A stretch of DNA of 64,000 bases, taken from NCBI RefSeq assembly GCF_901687125.1, contig NZ_CABFJY010000049.1, positions 35,426-99,425 on the forward strand, in the 5' to 3' direction. This stretch comes from Actinobacillus vicugnae. GTDB lineage: Bacteria > Pseudomonadota > Gammaproteobacteria > Enterobacterales > Pasteurellaceae. Shown piece after piece: positions 35,110-44,782 of the stretch. Made by a program: the position numbers and the translations under genes. The notes under the pieces are model-generated. The model was not told the DNA's origin, did not search any database, and saw nothing but the letters and a program-made list of their open reading frames with translations. Position 1 is the first letter of the stretch, and every line of letters begins with the position of its first letter.

Positions 35110-36945
35110 ATGCCTATTTTACGTTCTGCAACCTCAACGCAAGGTCGCAATATGGCGGGCGCACGTGCCTTATGGCGTGCAACAGGAATGAAAGAAAACG
35201 ATTTTGGCAAACCGATTATTGCGGTAGTCAATTCATTTACCCAATTTGTACCAGGTCATGTACATTTACGTGATATGGGTAAACTGGTTGCTGAGCAAAT
35301 TGAAGCAGCAGGCGGCGTTGCAAAAGAATTTAATACTATTGCTGTGGATGACGGTATTGCAATGGGACACGGCGGTATGCTTTATTCATTACCAAGCCGT
35401 GATTTAATTGCAGACTCCGTAGAATATATGGTTAATGCCCACTGCGCAGATGCAATGGTGTGTATTTCAAACTGCGATAAAATTACCCCAGGAATGCTCA
35501 TGGCAGCAATGCGTTTAAATATTCCTGCGGTATTTGTTTCAGGCGGCCCGATGGAAGCGGGTAAAACGAAATTATCGGATCAATTAATTAAATTAGACTT
35601 AGTTGATGCGATGATGAAAAGTGCTGACAAAACCGTATGTGATGATGATGTTGATGCAATCGAAAAATCTGCTTGCCCAACTTGCGGTTCATGCTCTGGT
35701 ATGTTTACCGCAAACTCAATGAACTGCTTAACTGAAGCGCTTGGTTTATCTTTACCAGGTAACGGCTCAATGCTTGCCACTCACACAGACCGTAAAGAAT
35801 TATTTTTAACCACAGGTCGCCAAATTGTTGAGCTTTGCAAACGCTATTACGAACAAGATGACGAAAGTGTATTGCCTCGTTCAATTGCCACTAAAGCGGC
35901 ATTTGAAAATGCAATGAGCTTAGATATTGCGATGGGCGGTTCAACGAATACCGTTCTACACTTATTAGCGGCTGCACAAGAAGCAGAAGTTGATTTTACT
36001 ATGGCGGATATCGACTGTTTGTCACGTAAAGTACCGTGCTTATCAAAAGTGGCACCGAATACTAATAAATACCATATGGAAGACGTACACCGTGCAGGCG
36101 GTATTATGGCAATCTTAGGTGAGCTTGAGCGAGCAAACTTATTACATTCAGACACCCGTACGGTATTAGGTATGAGTCTCGGTGAACAAATCGCAAAATA
36201 CGATATTATCTTAACCAAAGACGAAGCAGTGCATAAATTCTTCCGTGCAGGCCCTGCGGGGATTCGCACAACCAAAGCCTTCTCACAAGATTGCCGTTGG
36301 GACACCGTAGATGACGACCGCCAAAACGGTTGTATCCGCTCAAAAGCTTTTGCATATAGCCAAGACGGCGGTTTAGCAATGCTTACGGGTAATATTGCAT
36401 TGGATGGCTGTATCGTCAAAACTGCAGGTGTGGATGAATCGATCTTAAAATTCACAGGTGATGCAATTGTATTTGAGAGCCAAGAAGATGCCGTTGCAGG
36501 CATTTTAGGCGGTAAAGTGCGTGCAGGTCATGTAGTAATTATTCGTTATGAAGGCCCGAAAGGCGGCCCTGGTATGCAAGAAATGCTTTACCCAACCACT
36601 TACTTAAAATCAATCGGTTTAGGTAAAGAATGTGCGCTCTTAACTGACGGCCGCTTCTCTGGTGGCACATCAGGCTTATCGATCGGCCACTGCTCACCTG
36701 AAGCTGCTTCAGGCGGTACAATTGGTTTAGTGCGTGATGGCGATAAAATTGCAATTGATATTCCAAATCGCTCAATCCAATTACTAGTTTCAGAAGAAGA
36801 ATTAACCGCACGCCGTGCGGAGCAAGATGCAAAAGGTTGGAAGCCAGCAAATCGTCAGCGTGAAGTTTCACTTGCATTAAAAATGTTCGGACATTTCGCA
36901 ACCTCAGCCGATAAAGGTGCGGTGCGTGATAAAACCAAACTATAA
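35110..36945 (+). CDS. ilvD: Dihydroxy-acid dehydratase
   Basis: Fe-S enzyme, third step of valine and isoleucine synthesis. 611 residues (E. coli 616). Cluster and metal residues are kept: Cys122 and Lys124 in NCDKITPG, Cys195 at the end of CPTCGSC (189-195), and the second signature '[17 protein letters not shown]' near 515. A TGGAGAGA site precedes the ATG. It is separated from ilvGM by ppa and that gene's terminator, so it must have its own promoter. Confidence 0.96.
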   Translation: MPILRSATSTQGRNMAGARALWRATGMKENDFGKPIIAVVNSFTQFVPGHVHLRDMGKLVAEQIEAAGGVAKEFNTIAVDDGIAMGHGGMLYSLPSRDLIADSVEYMVNAHCADAMVCISNCDKITPGMLMAAMRLNIPAVFVSGGPMEAGKTKLSDQLIKLDLVDAMMKSADKTVCDDDVDAIEKSACPTCGSCSGMFTANSMNCLTEALGLSLPGNGSMLATHTDRKELFLTTGRQIVELCKRYYEQDDESVLPRSIATKAAFENAMSLDIAMGGSTNTVLHLLAAAQEAEVDFTMADIDCLSRKVPCLSKVAPNTNKYHMEDVHRAGGIMAILGELERANLLHSDTRTVLGMSLGEQIAKYDIILTKDEAVHKFFRAGPAGIRTTKAFSQDCRWDTVDDDRQNGCIRSKAFAYSQDGGLAMLTGNIALDGCIVKTAGVDESILKFTGDAIVFESQEDAVAGILGGKVRAGHVVIIRYEGPKGGPGMQEMLYPTTYLKSIGLGKECALLTDGRFSGGTSGLSIGHCSPEAASGGTIGLVRDGDKIAIDIPNRSIQLLVSEEELTARRAEQDAKGWKPANRQREVSLALKMFGHFATSADKGAVRDKTKL

Positions 36946-36956
36946 AAGCTATTGAT

Positions 36957-37030
36957 AAAAAGCGGTCAATTTTTGCTAGGAAACGGCAAAATAATTTGCA
37001 AAAATTTGTGCGAATTTGACCGCTTTTTTA
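36957..37030 (+). terminator. Uptake-sequence-pair terminator after ilvD
   Basis: AAAAGCGGTCAA (36957-36968) opposed by TTGACCGCTTTT (37016-37027), then TTTA. Only 10 bp before the next ATG. Confidence 0.75.
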
Positions 37031-37040
37031 GAGTCTATCC

Positions 37041-37871
37041 ATGTTTGATTTATTTTTATCACTCAACCCTATTCTACAAGCATTTATTGCAGGGTTATTC
37101 ACTTGGGGCTGTACCGTTTTAGGTGCAGCTTTTGTTTATTTTTTTAAAACGGTAAACCGCAAATTACTCGATGTGATGATGGGCTTTGCTGCAGGTGTGA
37201 TGATTGCCGCCTCCTTTTGGTCGCTCCTCGCTCCAGCCTTAGAATATGCAGAGCCAAGTTATGGTACATTTGCTTGGTTACCCGTTGCAATTGGCTTTCT
37301 CGCAGGAGGCTTTTTCTTACGCCTTATCGATCACTTAGTGCCACATTTACATTTAAGCAAACCTCTCACTGCAGCTGAAGGTATGCCGAAATTTAAAAAG
37401 CATTTATCGAAAAGTATGTTGCTGTTTTTGGCAATCACGATTCACAATATTCCTGAAGGGCTTGCACTGGGTGTGACCTTTGGTGCACAAGCTTCGCAAG
37501 TTGCTGATCAGCAAGCGATGCTGACTGCTGCATTAGGATTAGCAATTGGTATCGGCTTACAAAATATTCCAGAAGGTTCTTCACTTTCACTCCCTATTCG
37601 AGGTGAAGGAAAAAGCCGTAAACAAGCGTTCTTATGGGGCGCAATATCTGCGATTGTCGAACCGATTGCGGCAGTTATTGGGGCGGCATTTGTCCTTTCG
37701 ATGACAGCAATTTTACCCTATGCCCTCGCCTTTGCGGCTGGTGCGATGATTTTCGTGGTGGTTGAAGAATTGATTCCTGAATCACAAAGTGGAGGAAATA
37801 CGGATATTGCAACGCTTGGCTTAATGGCTGGATTTGTAATTATGATGGTATTAGATGTCGCTTTAGGCTAA
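37041..37871 (+). CDS. ZIP-family metal transporter (GufA-like)
   Basis: 276 residues, about eight membrane segments. The two metal-site helices carry HNIPEGLALG (near 143-152) and QNIPEGSSLSLP (near 180-191), the family's H/QNxPEG motifs. A His-rich loop 'HLVPHLHLSK' lies before the first. ZIP proteins import divalent metals such as zinc into the cytosol; the exact metal is unknown. The sequence is closer to the GufA branch than to E. coli ZupT as I read it. No clear ribosome site, the terminator hairpin of ilvD lying directly before the start. Confidence 0.87.
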   Translation: MFDLFLSLNPILQAFIAGLFTWGCTVLGAAFVYFFKTVNRKLLDVMMGFAAGVMIAASFWSLLAPALEYAEPSYGTFAWLPVAIGFLAGGFFLRLIDHLVPHLHLSKPLTAAEGMPKFKKHLSKSMLLFLAITIHNIPEGLALGVTFGAQASQVADQQAMLTAALGLAIGIGLQNIPEGSSLSLPIRGEGKSRKQAFLWGAISAIVEPIAAVIGAAFVLSMTAILPYALAFAAGAMIFVVVEELIPESQSGGNTDIATLGLMAGFVIMMVLDVALG

Positions 37872-37908
37872 GCTATGCACCCATTTTTAACTTCCAAAAG
37901 GAATTTGT

Positions 37909-38325
37909 ATGATTTGGTATAAAGCTTTGTTTTCGTTACAAGGAAGGCTCAACCGCCAAGGCTTTTGGATCGGTTTTGCCATCAACTTTATTTTCTTATT
38001 TATTGTTGCAAATTTTTGGCTAAATTCAACCGCTTTTAGCGTACTACATTTGATTCCTTTAGCACTAGCGCTATATAGCTTATCTGCGGTAATTATCAAA
38101 CGCCTACACGATCGTAATCGTTCAGGCAAAGCGGTTACCATGGCATTTATACCCGTTGTATGCTATGGTGTGTCGCTTTCCGCCCAAGGTACAATGGCAT
38201 GGCTACTTGGTATTATGATGCCGATGTTTATCGGCACAATCTTGTTGCTTGAATGGGGTGTATTTAAAGGGAACCCACAAGCGAATCAATACGGGGAGAA
38301 AGGTTTGAGCTTTCAGCTCAAGTAA
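37909..38325 (+). CDS. DUF805 inner-membrane protein
   Basis: 138 residues, four hydrophobic segments. Family marks: 'GRLNRQGFW' at the N-terminus, 'RLHDRNRSG' in the middle and 'GNPQANQYG' near the end. DUF805 proteins (YhaH/YhaI-like) are small inner-membrane proteins of unknown function. The AAAAGGAA site is a few bases before the ATG, 38 bp after the metal transporter, so co-transcription is likely. Confidence 0.85.
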   Translation: MIWYKALFSLQGRLNRQGFWIGFAINFIFLFIVANFWLNSTAFSVLHLIPLALALYSLSAVIIKRLHDRNRSGKAVTMAFIPVVCYGVSLSAQGTMAWLLGIMMPMFIGTILLLEWGVFKGNPQANQYGEKGLSFQLK

Positions 38326-38334
38326 TTTTGATAG

Positions 38335-38570
38335 TTTTTTTATTGTTACTTTTCTTTGTTTTGCCAAAGAAAAGTAACCAAAAGAAAGGCAACCCTACTT
38401 CACCGCTTATCTTCGCTTAGTTGAAATTTGCTTAACGGAACATTTTAGATTCGCTTCGCTCAAGAAAAATGTTCCTACAAATTGCAACACGCTCAGGCGG
38501 TTCAGAAGGAAACCGCTCCAAATAGCCTAATACATACTTTCTTTGGCAACACAAAGAAAGTAGGAAAAAA
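38335..38570. repeat. MITE-like structured repeat element
   Basis: About 236 bp without a gene, packed with inverted repeats: GTTACTTTTCTTTG/CAAAGAAAAGTAAC (38345-38358 with 38365-38378), GGAACATTTT/AAAATGTTCC (38437-38446 with 38466-38475), GCGGTT/AACCGC (38497-38516) and TACTTTCTTTG/CAAAGAAAGTA (38535-38562). The two ends are themselves inverted copies: TTTTTT..TTACTTTTCTTTG at the left and CAAAGAAAGTAGGAAAAAA at the right. This fits a non-autonomous mobile element or genome-wide intergenic repeat. Confidence 0.6.
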
Positions 38571-38597
38571 CTAATACATTTAAAAACACAAACCAAA

Positions 38598-39224
38598 ATG
38601 ATCAAACTAAACTACCATAAAACTCACTTTTTAACTTCTGCACCAGATATTCGTCACTTACCTGAAGATAACGGTGTGGAAATTGCCTTTGCAGGGCGTT
38701 CAAATGCGGGCAAATCTACCGCTCTGAATGCACTAACCAATCAAAAAAATTTAGCTCGTACCTCAAAAACACCTGGACGTACCCAGTTAATTAACCTATT
38801 TGAAGTTGAGCCGAATTGTAAATTAGTCGATTTACCAGGCTATGGTTATGCAGCGGTTCCTGAACAAATGAAACTCCAATGGCAGAAAGCGCTAGGTGAA
38901 TACTTACAAAAACGCGAATGTTTACGTGGCGTAGTCATCTTAATGGATATTCGTCATCCGCTGAAAGATCTTGACCAACAAATGATTGAATGGGCTGTTT
39001 CTGCACAATTACCCGTTTTATTACTGTTAACCAAAGCGGATAAACTTAGCCAAAGCGCGAGAAGCAAAACGGTAAAAATGGTACGAGAAGCGATTCTCCC
39101 ATTCCAAGGCGATATTCAAGTAGAAGCTTATTCGGCACTCAATAAAATTGGGATTGATAAACTAGCCGCAAAACTTGACGGCTGGTTTAGCGAAGTTTTT
39201 GTAGATGTAGAACAACAAGTATAG
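38598..39224 (+). CDS. engB: Ribosome biogenesis GTPase EngB (YihA/YsxC)
   Basis: 208 residues. Essential small GTPase needed for late 50S subunit assembly. G1 GRSNAGKST at 33-41, G2 region '[11 protein letters not shown]', G3 DLPGYG at 78-83, G4 TKADK near 145-149. Full length. It starts 28 bp after the repeat element, with no strong ribosome site, and ends in a UUCG-type terminator. Confidence 0.94.
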   Translation: MIKLNYHKTHFLTSAPDIRHLPEDNGVEIAFAGRSNAGKSTALNALTNQKNLARTSKTPGRTQLINLFEVEPNCKLVDLPGYGYAAVPEQMKLQWQKALGEYLQKRECLRGVVILMDIRHPLKDLDQQMIEWAVSAQLPVLLLLTKADKLSQSARSKTVKMVREAILPFQGDIQVEAYSALNKIGIDKLAAKLDGWFSEVFVDVEQQV

Positions 39225-39229
39225 TATTT

Positions 39230-39259
39230 AAAGCTTATCTTCGGATAAGCTTTCTTTTT
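39230..39259 (+). terminator. Terminator after engB
   Basis: AAAGCTTATC-TTCG-GATAAGCTTT stem and CTTTTT tail. Confidence 0.9.
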
Positions 39260-39271
39260 ACAGGGAAAATT

Positions 39272-39970
39272 ATGTTTTACGGTTATGTGATTAACCTTGA
39301 TCGACACCCGCAACGGCTTATGCGCTTTCTTACGCATCCTGATGCAAAATATTTCGAACGAGTGCCTGCCATTGATAAAAAAGTGTTAGCGCTGTTCAAT
39401 GCGCCAGAAATGCTCTTTGATATCGAACGGATACAAAACACGATAGCCAGAAATATCACGCTAGGGGAAATTGCTTGCACACTGTCGCATATTCGCTGTT
39501 GGCAAAAAATTGCGCAAAATACACACCTTGCACTTAACGATTTTGCGCTGGTTGCGGAAGACGATATTCAGCTAGTGGACAATTTTGATTTCTTTCTCAA
39601 CAACATTCAGCAAGAGCTGAAAAACCGCCCTCATATAGAAATTGCATTGTTGCATAAATTATCGTTATTTCATGAAGGCTTTTATACGGCAAATGCGGAT
39701 GAACGGGATTTCCACTTTTTGACGGAACATCACGCATCATTATTTGATAATGACGGTTCTGCACTTTACCTAATCCGTAAAGATCGAGCGATTCAATTGG
39801 TTGAACAACTTAAAAGCAGTAAACCTTATTGGCTAGCCGATCATTTTAGTCACTTTTGTCCTACTCAAAATATGATGGTATTAAATCCGTTGCTAGGAAA
39901 AATTGCTAACCTGAACGATTCAGATCTTGAGGCAGAACGGGAAATTGCCAGAGCGAATAAGTCAGTATAG
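39272..39970 (+). CDS. Glycosyltransferase family 25 (lipooligosaccharide type)
   Basis: 232 residues. N-terminal YVINLDRHPQR (5-15), the family motif GEIACTLSHIRCW (65-77) and the metal-binding EDD at 96-98 are those of GT25 enzymes such as Lex2B, Lic2A and LpsA, which add hexoses to lipooligosaccharide from UDP-sugars. The second half is less conserved, so acceptor and sugar cannot be told. Unlike many Haemophilus GT25 genes it has no tetranucleotide repeat tract, so no phase variation is evident. Single gene with AGGGAAAA site, between engB and rraB. Confidence 0.85.
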   Translation: MFYGYVINLDRHPQRLMRFLTHPDAKYFERVPAIDKKVLALFNAPEMLFDIERIQNTIARNITLGEIACTLSHIRCWQKIAQNTHLALNDFALVAEDDIQLVDNFDFFLNNIQQELKNRPHIEIALLHKLSLFHEGFYTANADERDFHFLTEHHASLFDNDGSALYLIRKDRAIQLVEQLKSSKPYWLADHFSHFCPTQNMMVLNPLLGKIANLNDSDLEAEREIARANKSV

Positions 39971-40007
39971 AATGCCAAAATAATCTCAAATGAATAAGGA
40001 AAATCTT

Positions 40008-40448
40008 ATGTACGATTTAAATGAATTACGCCAAGAAACTGATGAAATCATCGAAAATTTATTAAAAGATGGTTCAGATCCTGAAGCGCTTTATATTATT
40101 GAACACCACGTAGCACACCGTGATTTTGATAAGCTCGAAAAATTAGTGGTTGATGCTTATAAGCTTGGCTACGAAATTTCAGAAGCGGAAGAAGTGGAAG
40201 AAGAAAACGGTAAAGTGATCTTTGTGTGCGACATCGTCAGCGAAGTAAACTTAAATGCGGATATTATCACCGCCCAACAAAAAGAATTATTACCACTGAT
40301 TGAAAAAGTTGGTGCGGAATACGAAGGTTGGGGGACTTATTTTGAAGATCCTAACGCACAAGATGATGAGTACGGTGAAGACGGCGAATTTTTTGACGAT
40401 CAAGATGAAGATTTTGATTTCGACGAAGAAGAAATTACCCGTCACTAA
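40008..40448 (+). CDS. rraB: Regulator of ribonuclease E activity B
   Basis: 146-residue acidic protein; the family binds RNase E and changes degradosome composition. Start at 40008, chosen because AAGGA lies 8 bases upstream; an in-frame ATG at 39990 has none. The conserved N-terminal 'DETDEIIENLLKDGSDP'-like region and 'EGWGTYFEDP' near the C-terminus are present. It ends in a long run of Asp and Glu, typical of RraB. Monocistronic, with a terminator shared with tusA. Confidence 0.9.
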   Translation: MYDLNELRQETDEIIENLLKDGSDPEALYIIEHHVAHRDFDKLEKLVVDAYKLGYEISEAEEVEEENGKVIFVCDIVSEVNLNADIITAQQKELLPLIEKVGAEYEGWGTYFEDPNAQDDEYGEDGEFFDDQDEDFDFDEEEITRH

Positions 40449-40457
40449 TATAAAAAC

Positions 40458-40484
40458 GCCCCATACTTGCGTGTGGGGCATTCT
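40458..40484. terminator. Bidirectional terminator rraB / tusA
   Basis: GCCCCATAC-TTGC-GTGTGGGGC stem (one G-U pair) with T-rich flanks on both sides, between convergent genes. Confidence 0.75.
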
Positions 40485-40492
40485 TTTGCGGG

Positions 40493-40732
40493 CTAAAGCC
40501 CTTTTTTTATCCAATAGCGATAAGGTGTTTGTTCCGTTTCGCTTGCCAATAATTTATGATCCATAAATTCGCAGAAGCTTGGAATATCTCGTGTCGTTGC
40601 AGGATCATCCGCAATAATTAATAAAACCTCATCTTCTGCCATATTTCGAATGGTTTTACGTGTAAGCATAACAGGCTCTGGGCAACGTAACCCTAATGTA
40701 TCTAATGTTTGATCTATTTGTATATCCATCAT
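40493..40732 (-). CDS. tusA: Sulfur carrier protein TusA
   Basis: 79 residues. TusA takes persulfide from IscS and relays it for 2-thiouridine formation in tRNA and other sulfur transfers. Catalytic Cys17 is in [10 protein letters not shown]; '[18 protein letters not shown]' follows as in E. coli. The start could also be the second ATG at 40729. Its start lies only 8 bp from the start of divergent pepQ, so each promoter must lie within the other gene's coding region or be absent. Confidence 0.93.
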   Translation of the reverse strand: MMDIQIDQTLDTLGLRCPEPVMLTRKTIRNMAEDEVLLIIADDPATTRDIPSFCEFMDHKLLASETEQTPYRYWIKKGL

Positions 40733-40740
40733 TTTTCTCT

Positions 40741-42066
40741 ATGAAACAATTATTTGCACAACACATTTACAGACTACAACAGCGAGTCCAATCTCTTTTA
40801 GAAACGAGTTTTCTCCAAGGATTATGGATTTATTCAGGTGCCGCTAAATACCATTTTTTAGACGACCAAACTGCCCCGTTCAAAATAAACCCACATTTTA
40901 ACTATTTCTTTCCATTTCCGACAGCAGAAAATTGTTGGTTATTTTTAGATGGCAAAAATAAACCCACCGTTTACTTTTATACACCTGATGATTACTGGCA
41001 CACTCCGCCCGTTACACCAACCGATGCTTTCTTTGCTGATGAATTTCAGTGGGTGATCATACGAAACAGCGAGCAAATTGCAAAATTTATCCAAAACCCG
41101 ACCGCTTGTGCCTTTATTGGCGAAGATGAAAACTTAGCAAAATCGCTTGGTTTTGAGCAAATCAATCCGCAAAAACTGCTGAATCAACTGCATTTCGACC
41201 GCTCAATTAAAAGTGAATTTGAAATCGAATGTATTTATCAAGCACAGTTCGCAGCGTTAAAAGGACACCAAGCGGCAAAACAAGCTTTTTTTGAAAGCAG
41301 AAGTGAATTTGAGATAAATCTCGCTTATCTAAAAGCCAGCCAACAATCAGATCTCAACGTGCCATACGGCAATATTGTGGCAGTCAATCAGCATTCAGCT
41401 ATTTTACATTACACCCAGCTTGATTTTACTCCAGCATCAAAGCCAAAGAGCTTTCTGATTGATGCTGGTGCTAGCCTGCACGGCTATGCATCTGATATTA
41501 CGCGCACTTATGCGACTGATCCGCACAGTGAATTTGCCGAACTTATCGCCAAAATGGAGCAATTTAAACAGGCAATAATTGAGCAACTTAGCGTAGGCGT
41601 AAATTATTTGAGCTACCACACACAAATGCACCAATGGATTGCTGAAATGCTCGCACAGCATGATTTTGTGCGCCTTGCGCCTGAACAGATTTTTGAAGAG
41701 GGCATTTCCAGAGCTTTTTTCCCGCACGGTTTAGGGCATTTGCTTGGACTTCAAGTGCATGATGTCGCTGGCTTTCAGCAAAATCATCGTGGCACACACA
41801 AAGCACCACCTGCGGTTTATTCAAGTCTACGTTGTACTCGTGATTTGGCAGAAAATATGGTGCTGACGATTGAACCTGGTTTCTATTTCATTGATATGTT
41901 GCTAAATCCATTGCAAAATAGTCCACTTGCACGCCATATTAATTGGCAAAAAATTGCTGAATTTAAGCCATTTGGCGGGATTCGTAGCGAAGATAATATT
42001 GTGATGCGTGCAAAAGGTGCGGAGAATTTAACGCAAAAAGCGCAAAAAACGCTCAATTTAGCCTAA
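40741..42066 (+). CDS. pepQ: Xaa-Pro dipeptidase
   Basis: Cleaves X-Pro dipeptides in the cytosol; dinuclear Mn enzyme of the creatinase/aminopeptidase P fold. 441 residues from the ATG at 40741, which aligns with E. coli PepQ a few residues short. Metal ligands: Asp in LIDAGA, Asp in ASDITRT, His in [10 protein letters not shown], Glu in TIEPGFY and Glu in GIRSEDN. No clear Shine-Dalgarno precedes this ATG; ATG codons at 40696 and 40705 are alternatives but would add residues absent from E. coli. Probably leads pepQ-fxsA-rluE-nudC. Confidence 0.93.
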   Translation: MKQLFAQHIYRLQQRVQSLLETSFLQGLWIYSGAAKYHFLDDQTAPFKINPHFNYFFPFPTAENCWLFLDGKNKPTVYFYTPDDYWHTPPVTPTDAFFADEFQWVIIRNSEQIAKFIQNPTACAFIGEDENLAKSLGFEQINPQKLLNQLHFDRSIKSEFEIECIYQAQFAALKGHQAAKQAFFESRSEFEINLAYLKASQQSDLNVPYGNIVAVNQHSAILHYTQLDFTPASKPKSFLIDAGASLHGYASDITRTYATDPHSEFAELIAKMEQFKQAIIEQLSVGVNYLSYHTQMHQWIAEMLAQHDFVRLAPEQIFEEGISRAFFPHGLGHLLGLQVHDVAGFQQNHRGTHKAPPAVYSSLRCTRDLAENMVLTIEPGFYFIDMLLNPLQNSPLARHINWQKIAEFKPFGGIRSEDNIVMRAKGAENLTQKAQKTLNLA

Positions 42067-42082
42067 CCCAAAAGGAACTGTT

Positions 42083-42547
42083 ATGCCATTTTTACTTATT
42101 TTGTTCGGAATTTTTCTGTATATCTACTGTGAAATTTCATTGTTAGTTAGCATTGGTTCACATATCGGTATTTTGCCGTTAATGCTATTACTGATTGGAA
42201 TTTCAGTCCTAGGGCTCTGGTTTGTTAAATTGCGTGGTTTATATGCAATTTATTCGGTTCGAAGCGAGCTAAGCCAAGGTAAAATCCCGACACAGGCAGT
42301 GATTAGCTCTCTACTATTTATTTTAGCGGGTATCTTTTTGATTATCCCTGGCTTTTTAAGCGATATTATTGCAATTTTATTAATGCTACCCGTTACTCGC
42401 CATATTGTCGAACGTTATCTTCTCAAATTCTTTAAAACGAAAGTTCGTGTTAACCAGTTTGCAAGCGGTCAATTTTCGCAACAAAATAGCAATACGTTTG
42501 AAGCCGAATTTGAGCGAAAACAAGATCAAGATAAGTGGATTAAATGA
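42083..42547 (+). CDS. fxsA: FxsA family membrane protein
   Basis: 154 residues with four hydrophobic segments and a hydrophilic C-terminal tail. FxsA in E. coli relieves exclusion of phage T7 by the F plasmid; its normal role is unknown. Typical pattern '[19 protein letters not shown]' and '[20 protein letters not shown]'. An AAAGGAAC site precedes the ATG. Its stop overlaps the rluE start (ATGA), indicating coupled translation. Confidence 0.9.
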   Translation: MPFLLILFGIFLYIYCEISLLVSIGSHIGILPLMLLLIGISVLGLWFVKLRGLYAIYSVRSELSQGKIPTQAVISSLLFILAGIFLIIPGFLSDIIAILLMLPVTRHIVERYLLKFFKTKVRVNQFASGQFSQQNSNTFEAEFERKQDQDKWIK

Positions 42548-43245
42548 TGTTGTTTAAACCCCAATTTAATCAAAAAAATCAGCGTGCTTCTGCAACAAAC
42601 AGAAGCCATTTGCAAAAAAATGCCAAAAAACGACCGCTTAAACCTCAGCTTTCGTTTGCAGATACGATTGTGGTGCTGTTTAACAAGCCATTTGATGTAC
42701 TGACGCAATTCACCGACGAACAAGGGCGACAAACGCTGAAGGACTTTATTCCTATTCCGCATATTTATCCTGTTGGACGTCTTGATCGTGATAGTGAGGG
42801 GCTATTGTTACTCACCAATAATGGCGAAATTCAACACCGTTTAGCGAACCCCAAATTTGAAAAGCAAAAAACCTATTTAGCACAGCTAGAAGGGATTCCA
42901 GCCCTAGAAGATTTACGGAAATTAGAAAAAGGAGTTGAACTCAAAGACGGTTTAACCAAACCTGCGAAAGCTCGCGCGATTAGTGCGCCAAATTACCAAT
43001 GGCATACAGCGCCTAAAATTCGTGAGCGAAAAACCATTCCAACCAGTTGGATTGAGCTAAAAATTCATGAAGGAAGAAACCGCCAAGTGCGCCGCATGAC
43101 CGCACATATTGGCTTTCCAACTTTACGTTTAATTCGAGTGGGTTTGGGGCAATTTCAGCTTGGCGAGTTAGCCAGTGGTGAATATCGTATTTTAACAGAA
43201 ACAGAAAAACATCAGCTATTTCAACAACTTGGTTTAGTCATCTAA
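42544..43245 (+). CDS. rluE: 23S rRNA pseudouridine synthase E
   Basis: 233 residues of the RsuA/RluB/E/F family. RluE makes pseudouridine 2457 in 23S rRNA. The catalytic Asp is in [13 protein letters not shown] (near 75-87); the second motif '[11 protein letters not shown]' is near 179-189. There is no S4 domain, as in E. coli RluE, but a basic N-terminal extension of about 40 residues. Two ATG codons in tandem; the first overlaps the fxsA stop. Confidence 0.92.
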   Translation: MMLFKPQFNQKNQRASATNRSHLQKNAKKRPLKPQLSFADTIVVLFNKPFDVLTQFTDEQGRQTLKDFIPIPHIYPVGRLDRDSEGLLLLTNNGEIQHRLANPKFEKQKTYLAQLEGIPALEDLRKLEKGVELKDGLTKPAKARAISAPNYQWHTAPKIRERKTIPTSWIELKIHEGRNRQVRRMTAHIGFPTLRLIRVGLGQFQLGELASGEYRILTETEKHQLFQQLGLVI

Positions 43246-43258
43246 GAGAGGAGCAGCT

Positions 43259-44029
43259 ATGAGCGCTTATTGGATTTTAGTTCATCAATTTAATCTCGCA
43301 CTACACAATGATGAAATCCCATTTGGAAAAGCGGAACAATTGGGCTTAACTGCATTCCCTAAATTACACATTGGTAGCTACCAAAATTTGCCTGTTTTTC
43401 TGATTCAATTAGATGATCAAGCGGTCAAAAATTTACCAAATTTTAGCATAGTCAATCTGCGTTCACAGATTGCCCGCCCTGCTGAATTGGTGCATTTGTT
43501 ACATCGAGCAGTGTCTCTCAACCATTTTATCAATACCCATAAATTTTGTGGCAGATGCGCTTCATCGACCGAACTAGCACCAAACGAAATTGCAGTACAT
43601 TGTCCGCATTGCGAACTGCGTAGTTATCCTACAATCAGTCCTTCAATCATTGTTGCAGTACGCCGTGGACGTCAAATTTTGCTGGCAAATCATCTACGCC
43701 ACAAAGGCACGATTTACACCACGCTCGCAGGTTTTGTTGAGGCTGGCGAACCAATTGAACAAACGGTAGAACGTGAAGTATGGGAAGAAAGCGGTTTAAA
43801 AATCAAAAATATTCGCTATTTTGGTAGCCAACCGTGGGCATTCCCAAATTCACTAATGCTCGGCTTTCTTGCCGATTATGCAAGCGGTGAGATTTCGCTT
43901 CAAGAGGAAGAAATTTTTGATGCGAAATGGTTTGATTGTGATGAAGTACTTCCCGAATTACCACCAGAAGGCACTATCGCATTAGAATTGATTAGAGAGA
44001 CGTTAAAAATTTGCAAGAAAAGTGAATAA
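43259..44029 (+). CDS. nudC: NAD-capped RNA hydrolase / NADH pyrophosphatase
   Basis: 256 residues. Nudix enzyme that removes the NAD cap from RNAs and hydrolyses NADH. A four-Cys zinc site (CGRC near 97-100 and CPHC near 115-118) is followed by the Nudix box 'GFVEAGEPIEQTVEREVWEE' (about 158-177) and the NADH-specific SQPWAFPNSLM motif. Good AGAGAGGAG site, 13 bp after rluE, so likely in the same transcript. Confidence 0.95.
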   Translation: MSAYWILVHQFNLALHNDEIPFGKAEQLGLTAFPKLHIGSYQNLPVFLIQLDDQAVKNLPNFSIVNLRSQIARPAELVHLLHRAVSLNHFINTHKFCGRCASSTELAPNEIAVHCPHCELRSYPTISPSIIVAVRRGRQILLANHLRHKGTIYTTLAGFVEAGEPIEQTVEREVWEESGLKIKNIRYFGSQPWAFPNSLMLGFLADYASGEISLQEEEIFDAKWFDCDEVLPELPPEGTIALELIRETLKICKKSE

Positions 44030-44057
44030 GGTCTTGCAAGCGGTTAAAATTTGATAA

Positions 44058-44186
44058 ATTTTTGCAACTCAAGCAGAACTTAATATTGTTCGAGCTATCT
44101 TAGCCCAATATGTGACTGAATATGAGGTTTGGGGATTTGGCGCTCGTATAACGGAGAAATTGAAGCCTTTAGAAAAATCATGCTAA
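44058..44186 (+). pseudogene. Remnant of a nucleotidyltransferase (MNT-type) gene
   Basis: Forty-two in-frame codons without a start: the reading includes 'LNIVRAILAQYVTEYEVWGF' then GARITEKLKPLEKSC and a stop. The pattern 'V-W-G/A-F-G-S/A-R' is the N-terminal signature of minimal nucleotidyltransferases (MntA/Cdr-type antitoxins of MNT-HEPN pairs). The catalytic DxD that should follow within about 12 residues is missing, and the usual GS is GA. No HEPN partner lies beside it. Best read as a decayed fragment; identification rests on one short motif. Confidence 0.5.
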
Positions 44187-44204
44187 AGCATTACTTTATT
44201 CTAA

Positions 44205-44235
44205 AAAATAGGGAGAACAATCTTCTCCCTATTTT
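44205..44235 (-). terminator. Terminator of yidB
   Basis: AAATAGGGAGAA / TTCTCCCTATTT, 12-bp stem, with TTTTTT on the minus strand after the stem. Confidence 0.88.
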
Positions 44236-44237
44236 AA

Positions 44238-44663
44238 TTAGCTAAATAATTTACCTAATACGCCTTTTGCTGCTTGCGCTAATAAGTCGTTAGTATTTAG
44301 GTTGTTTAGGTCTGGTAATTGACCGTTTGGTGTTAAAGTATCAACGATTTTTGGTAAAAACTCCGCTAATAAATCACCCGCATCTTTCTCTTCTACGCCC
44401 GCTTCTTGTGCCGCAGCTTGAAGATTTTCTTGACCAAATACATTTGCGATTTGCTCGCCAGAAACTGGGGCATTTTCTTCGTCTGCACTGATCCATGTTT
44501 TTAACAAGTCGCCTAATCCACCTTGTTGCAATTTTGCAATTAAACCTTCCACGCCACCTTGAGATTGTAGCAATGCTTGAATTAATTGAAATGCTGTTGA
44601 TTGATTGCCATTACCGCTGCTTAATACAGATGATGCGATAGAGCCTAAAATGTTTCCTAGCAT
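44238..44663 (-). CDS. YidB-like protein (DUF937)
   Basis: 141 residues from the ATG at 44663, preceded by GGAG; the longer in-frame start at 44693 lacks a site. Gly/Leu/Gln-rich small helical protein with repeats such as 'LLQSQGGVEGLIAKLQQGGL' and 'PNGQLPDLNNLNTNDLLAQA'. DUF937/YidB proteins are widespread and of unknown function. Soluble, no signal peptide or membrane span. Confidence 0.82.
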   Translation of the reverse strand: MLGNILGSIASSVLSSGNGNQSTAFQLIQALLQSQGGVEGLIAKLQQGGLGDLLKTWISADEENAPVSGEQIANVFGQENLQAAAQEAGVEEKDAGDLLAEFLPKIVDTLTPNGQLPDLNNLNTNDLLAQAAKGVLGKLFS

Positions 44664-44727
44664 AGGTTTACTCCGAGAAATGTGCCTAAGCACGTTTTAT
44701 TTACAGGCTTTGTTAGCCTAGATAATT

Positions 44728-44769
44728 AAGCGGTCTGATTTGCAAAATTTTTTGCAATTTAGACCGCTT
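44728..44769. terminator. Uptake-sequence-pair hairpin between yidB and kdsB
   Basis: AAGCGGTCT opposed by AGACCGCTT, with an inner TTGCAAAA/TTTTGCAA stem. Probably ends kdsB transcription, although no long T-run follows. Confidence 0.55.
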
Positions 44770-44782
44770 GTTTGTGCCGCCT

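Noticed and set aside
39272..39970. Phase-variable GT25 gene
   Set aside because: No tetranucleotide or homopolymer tract near its start.
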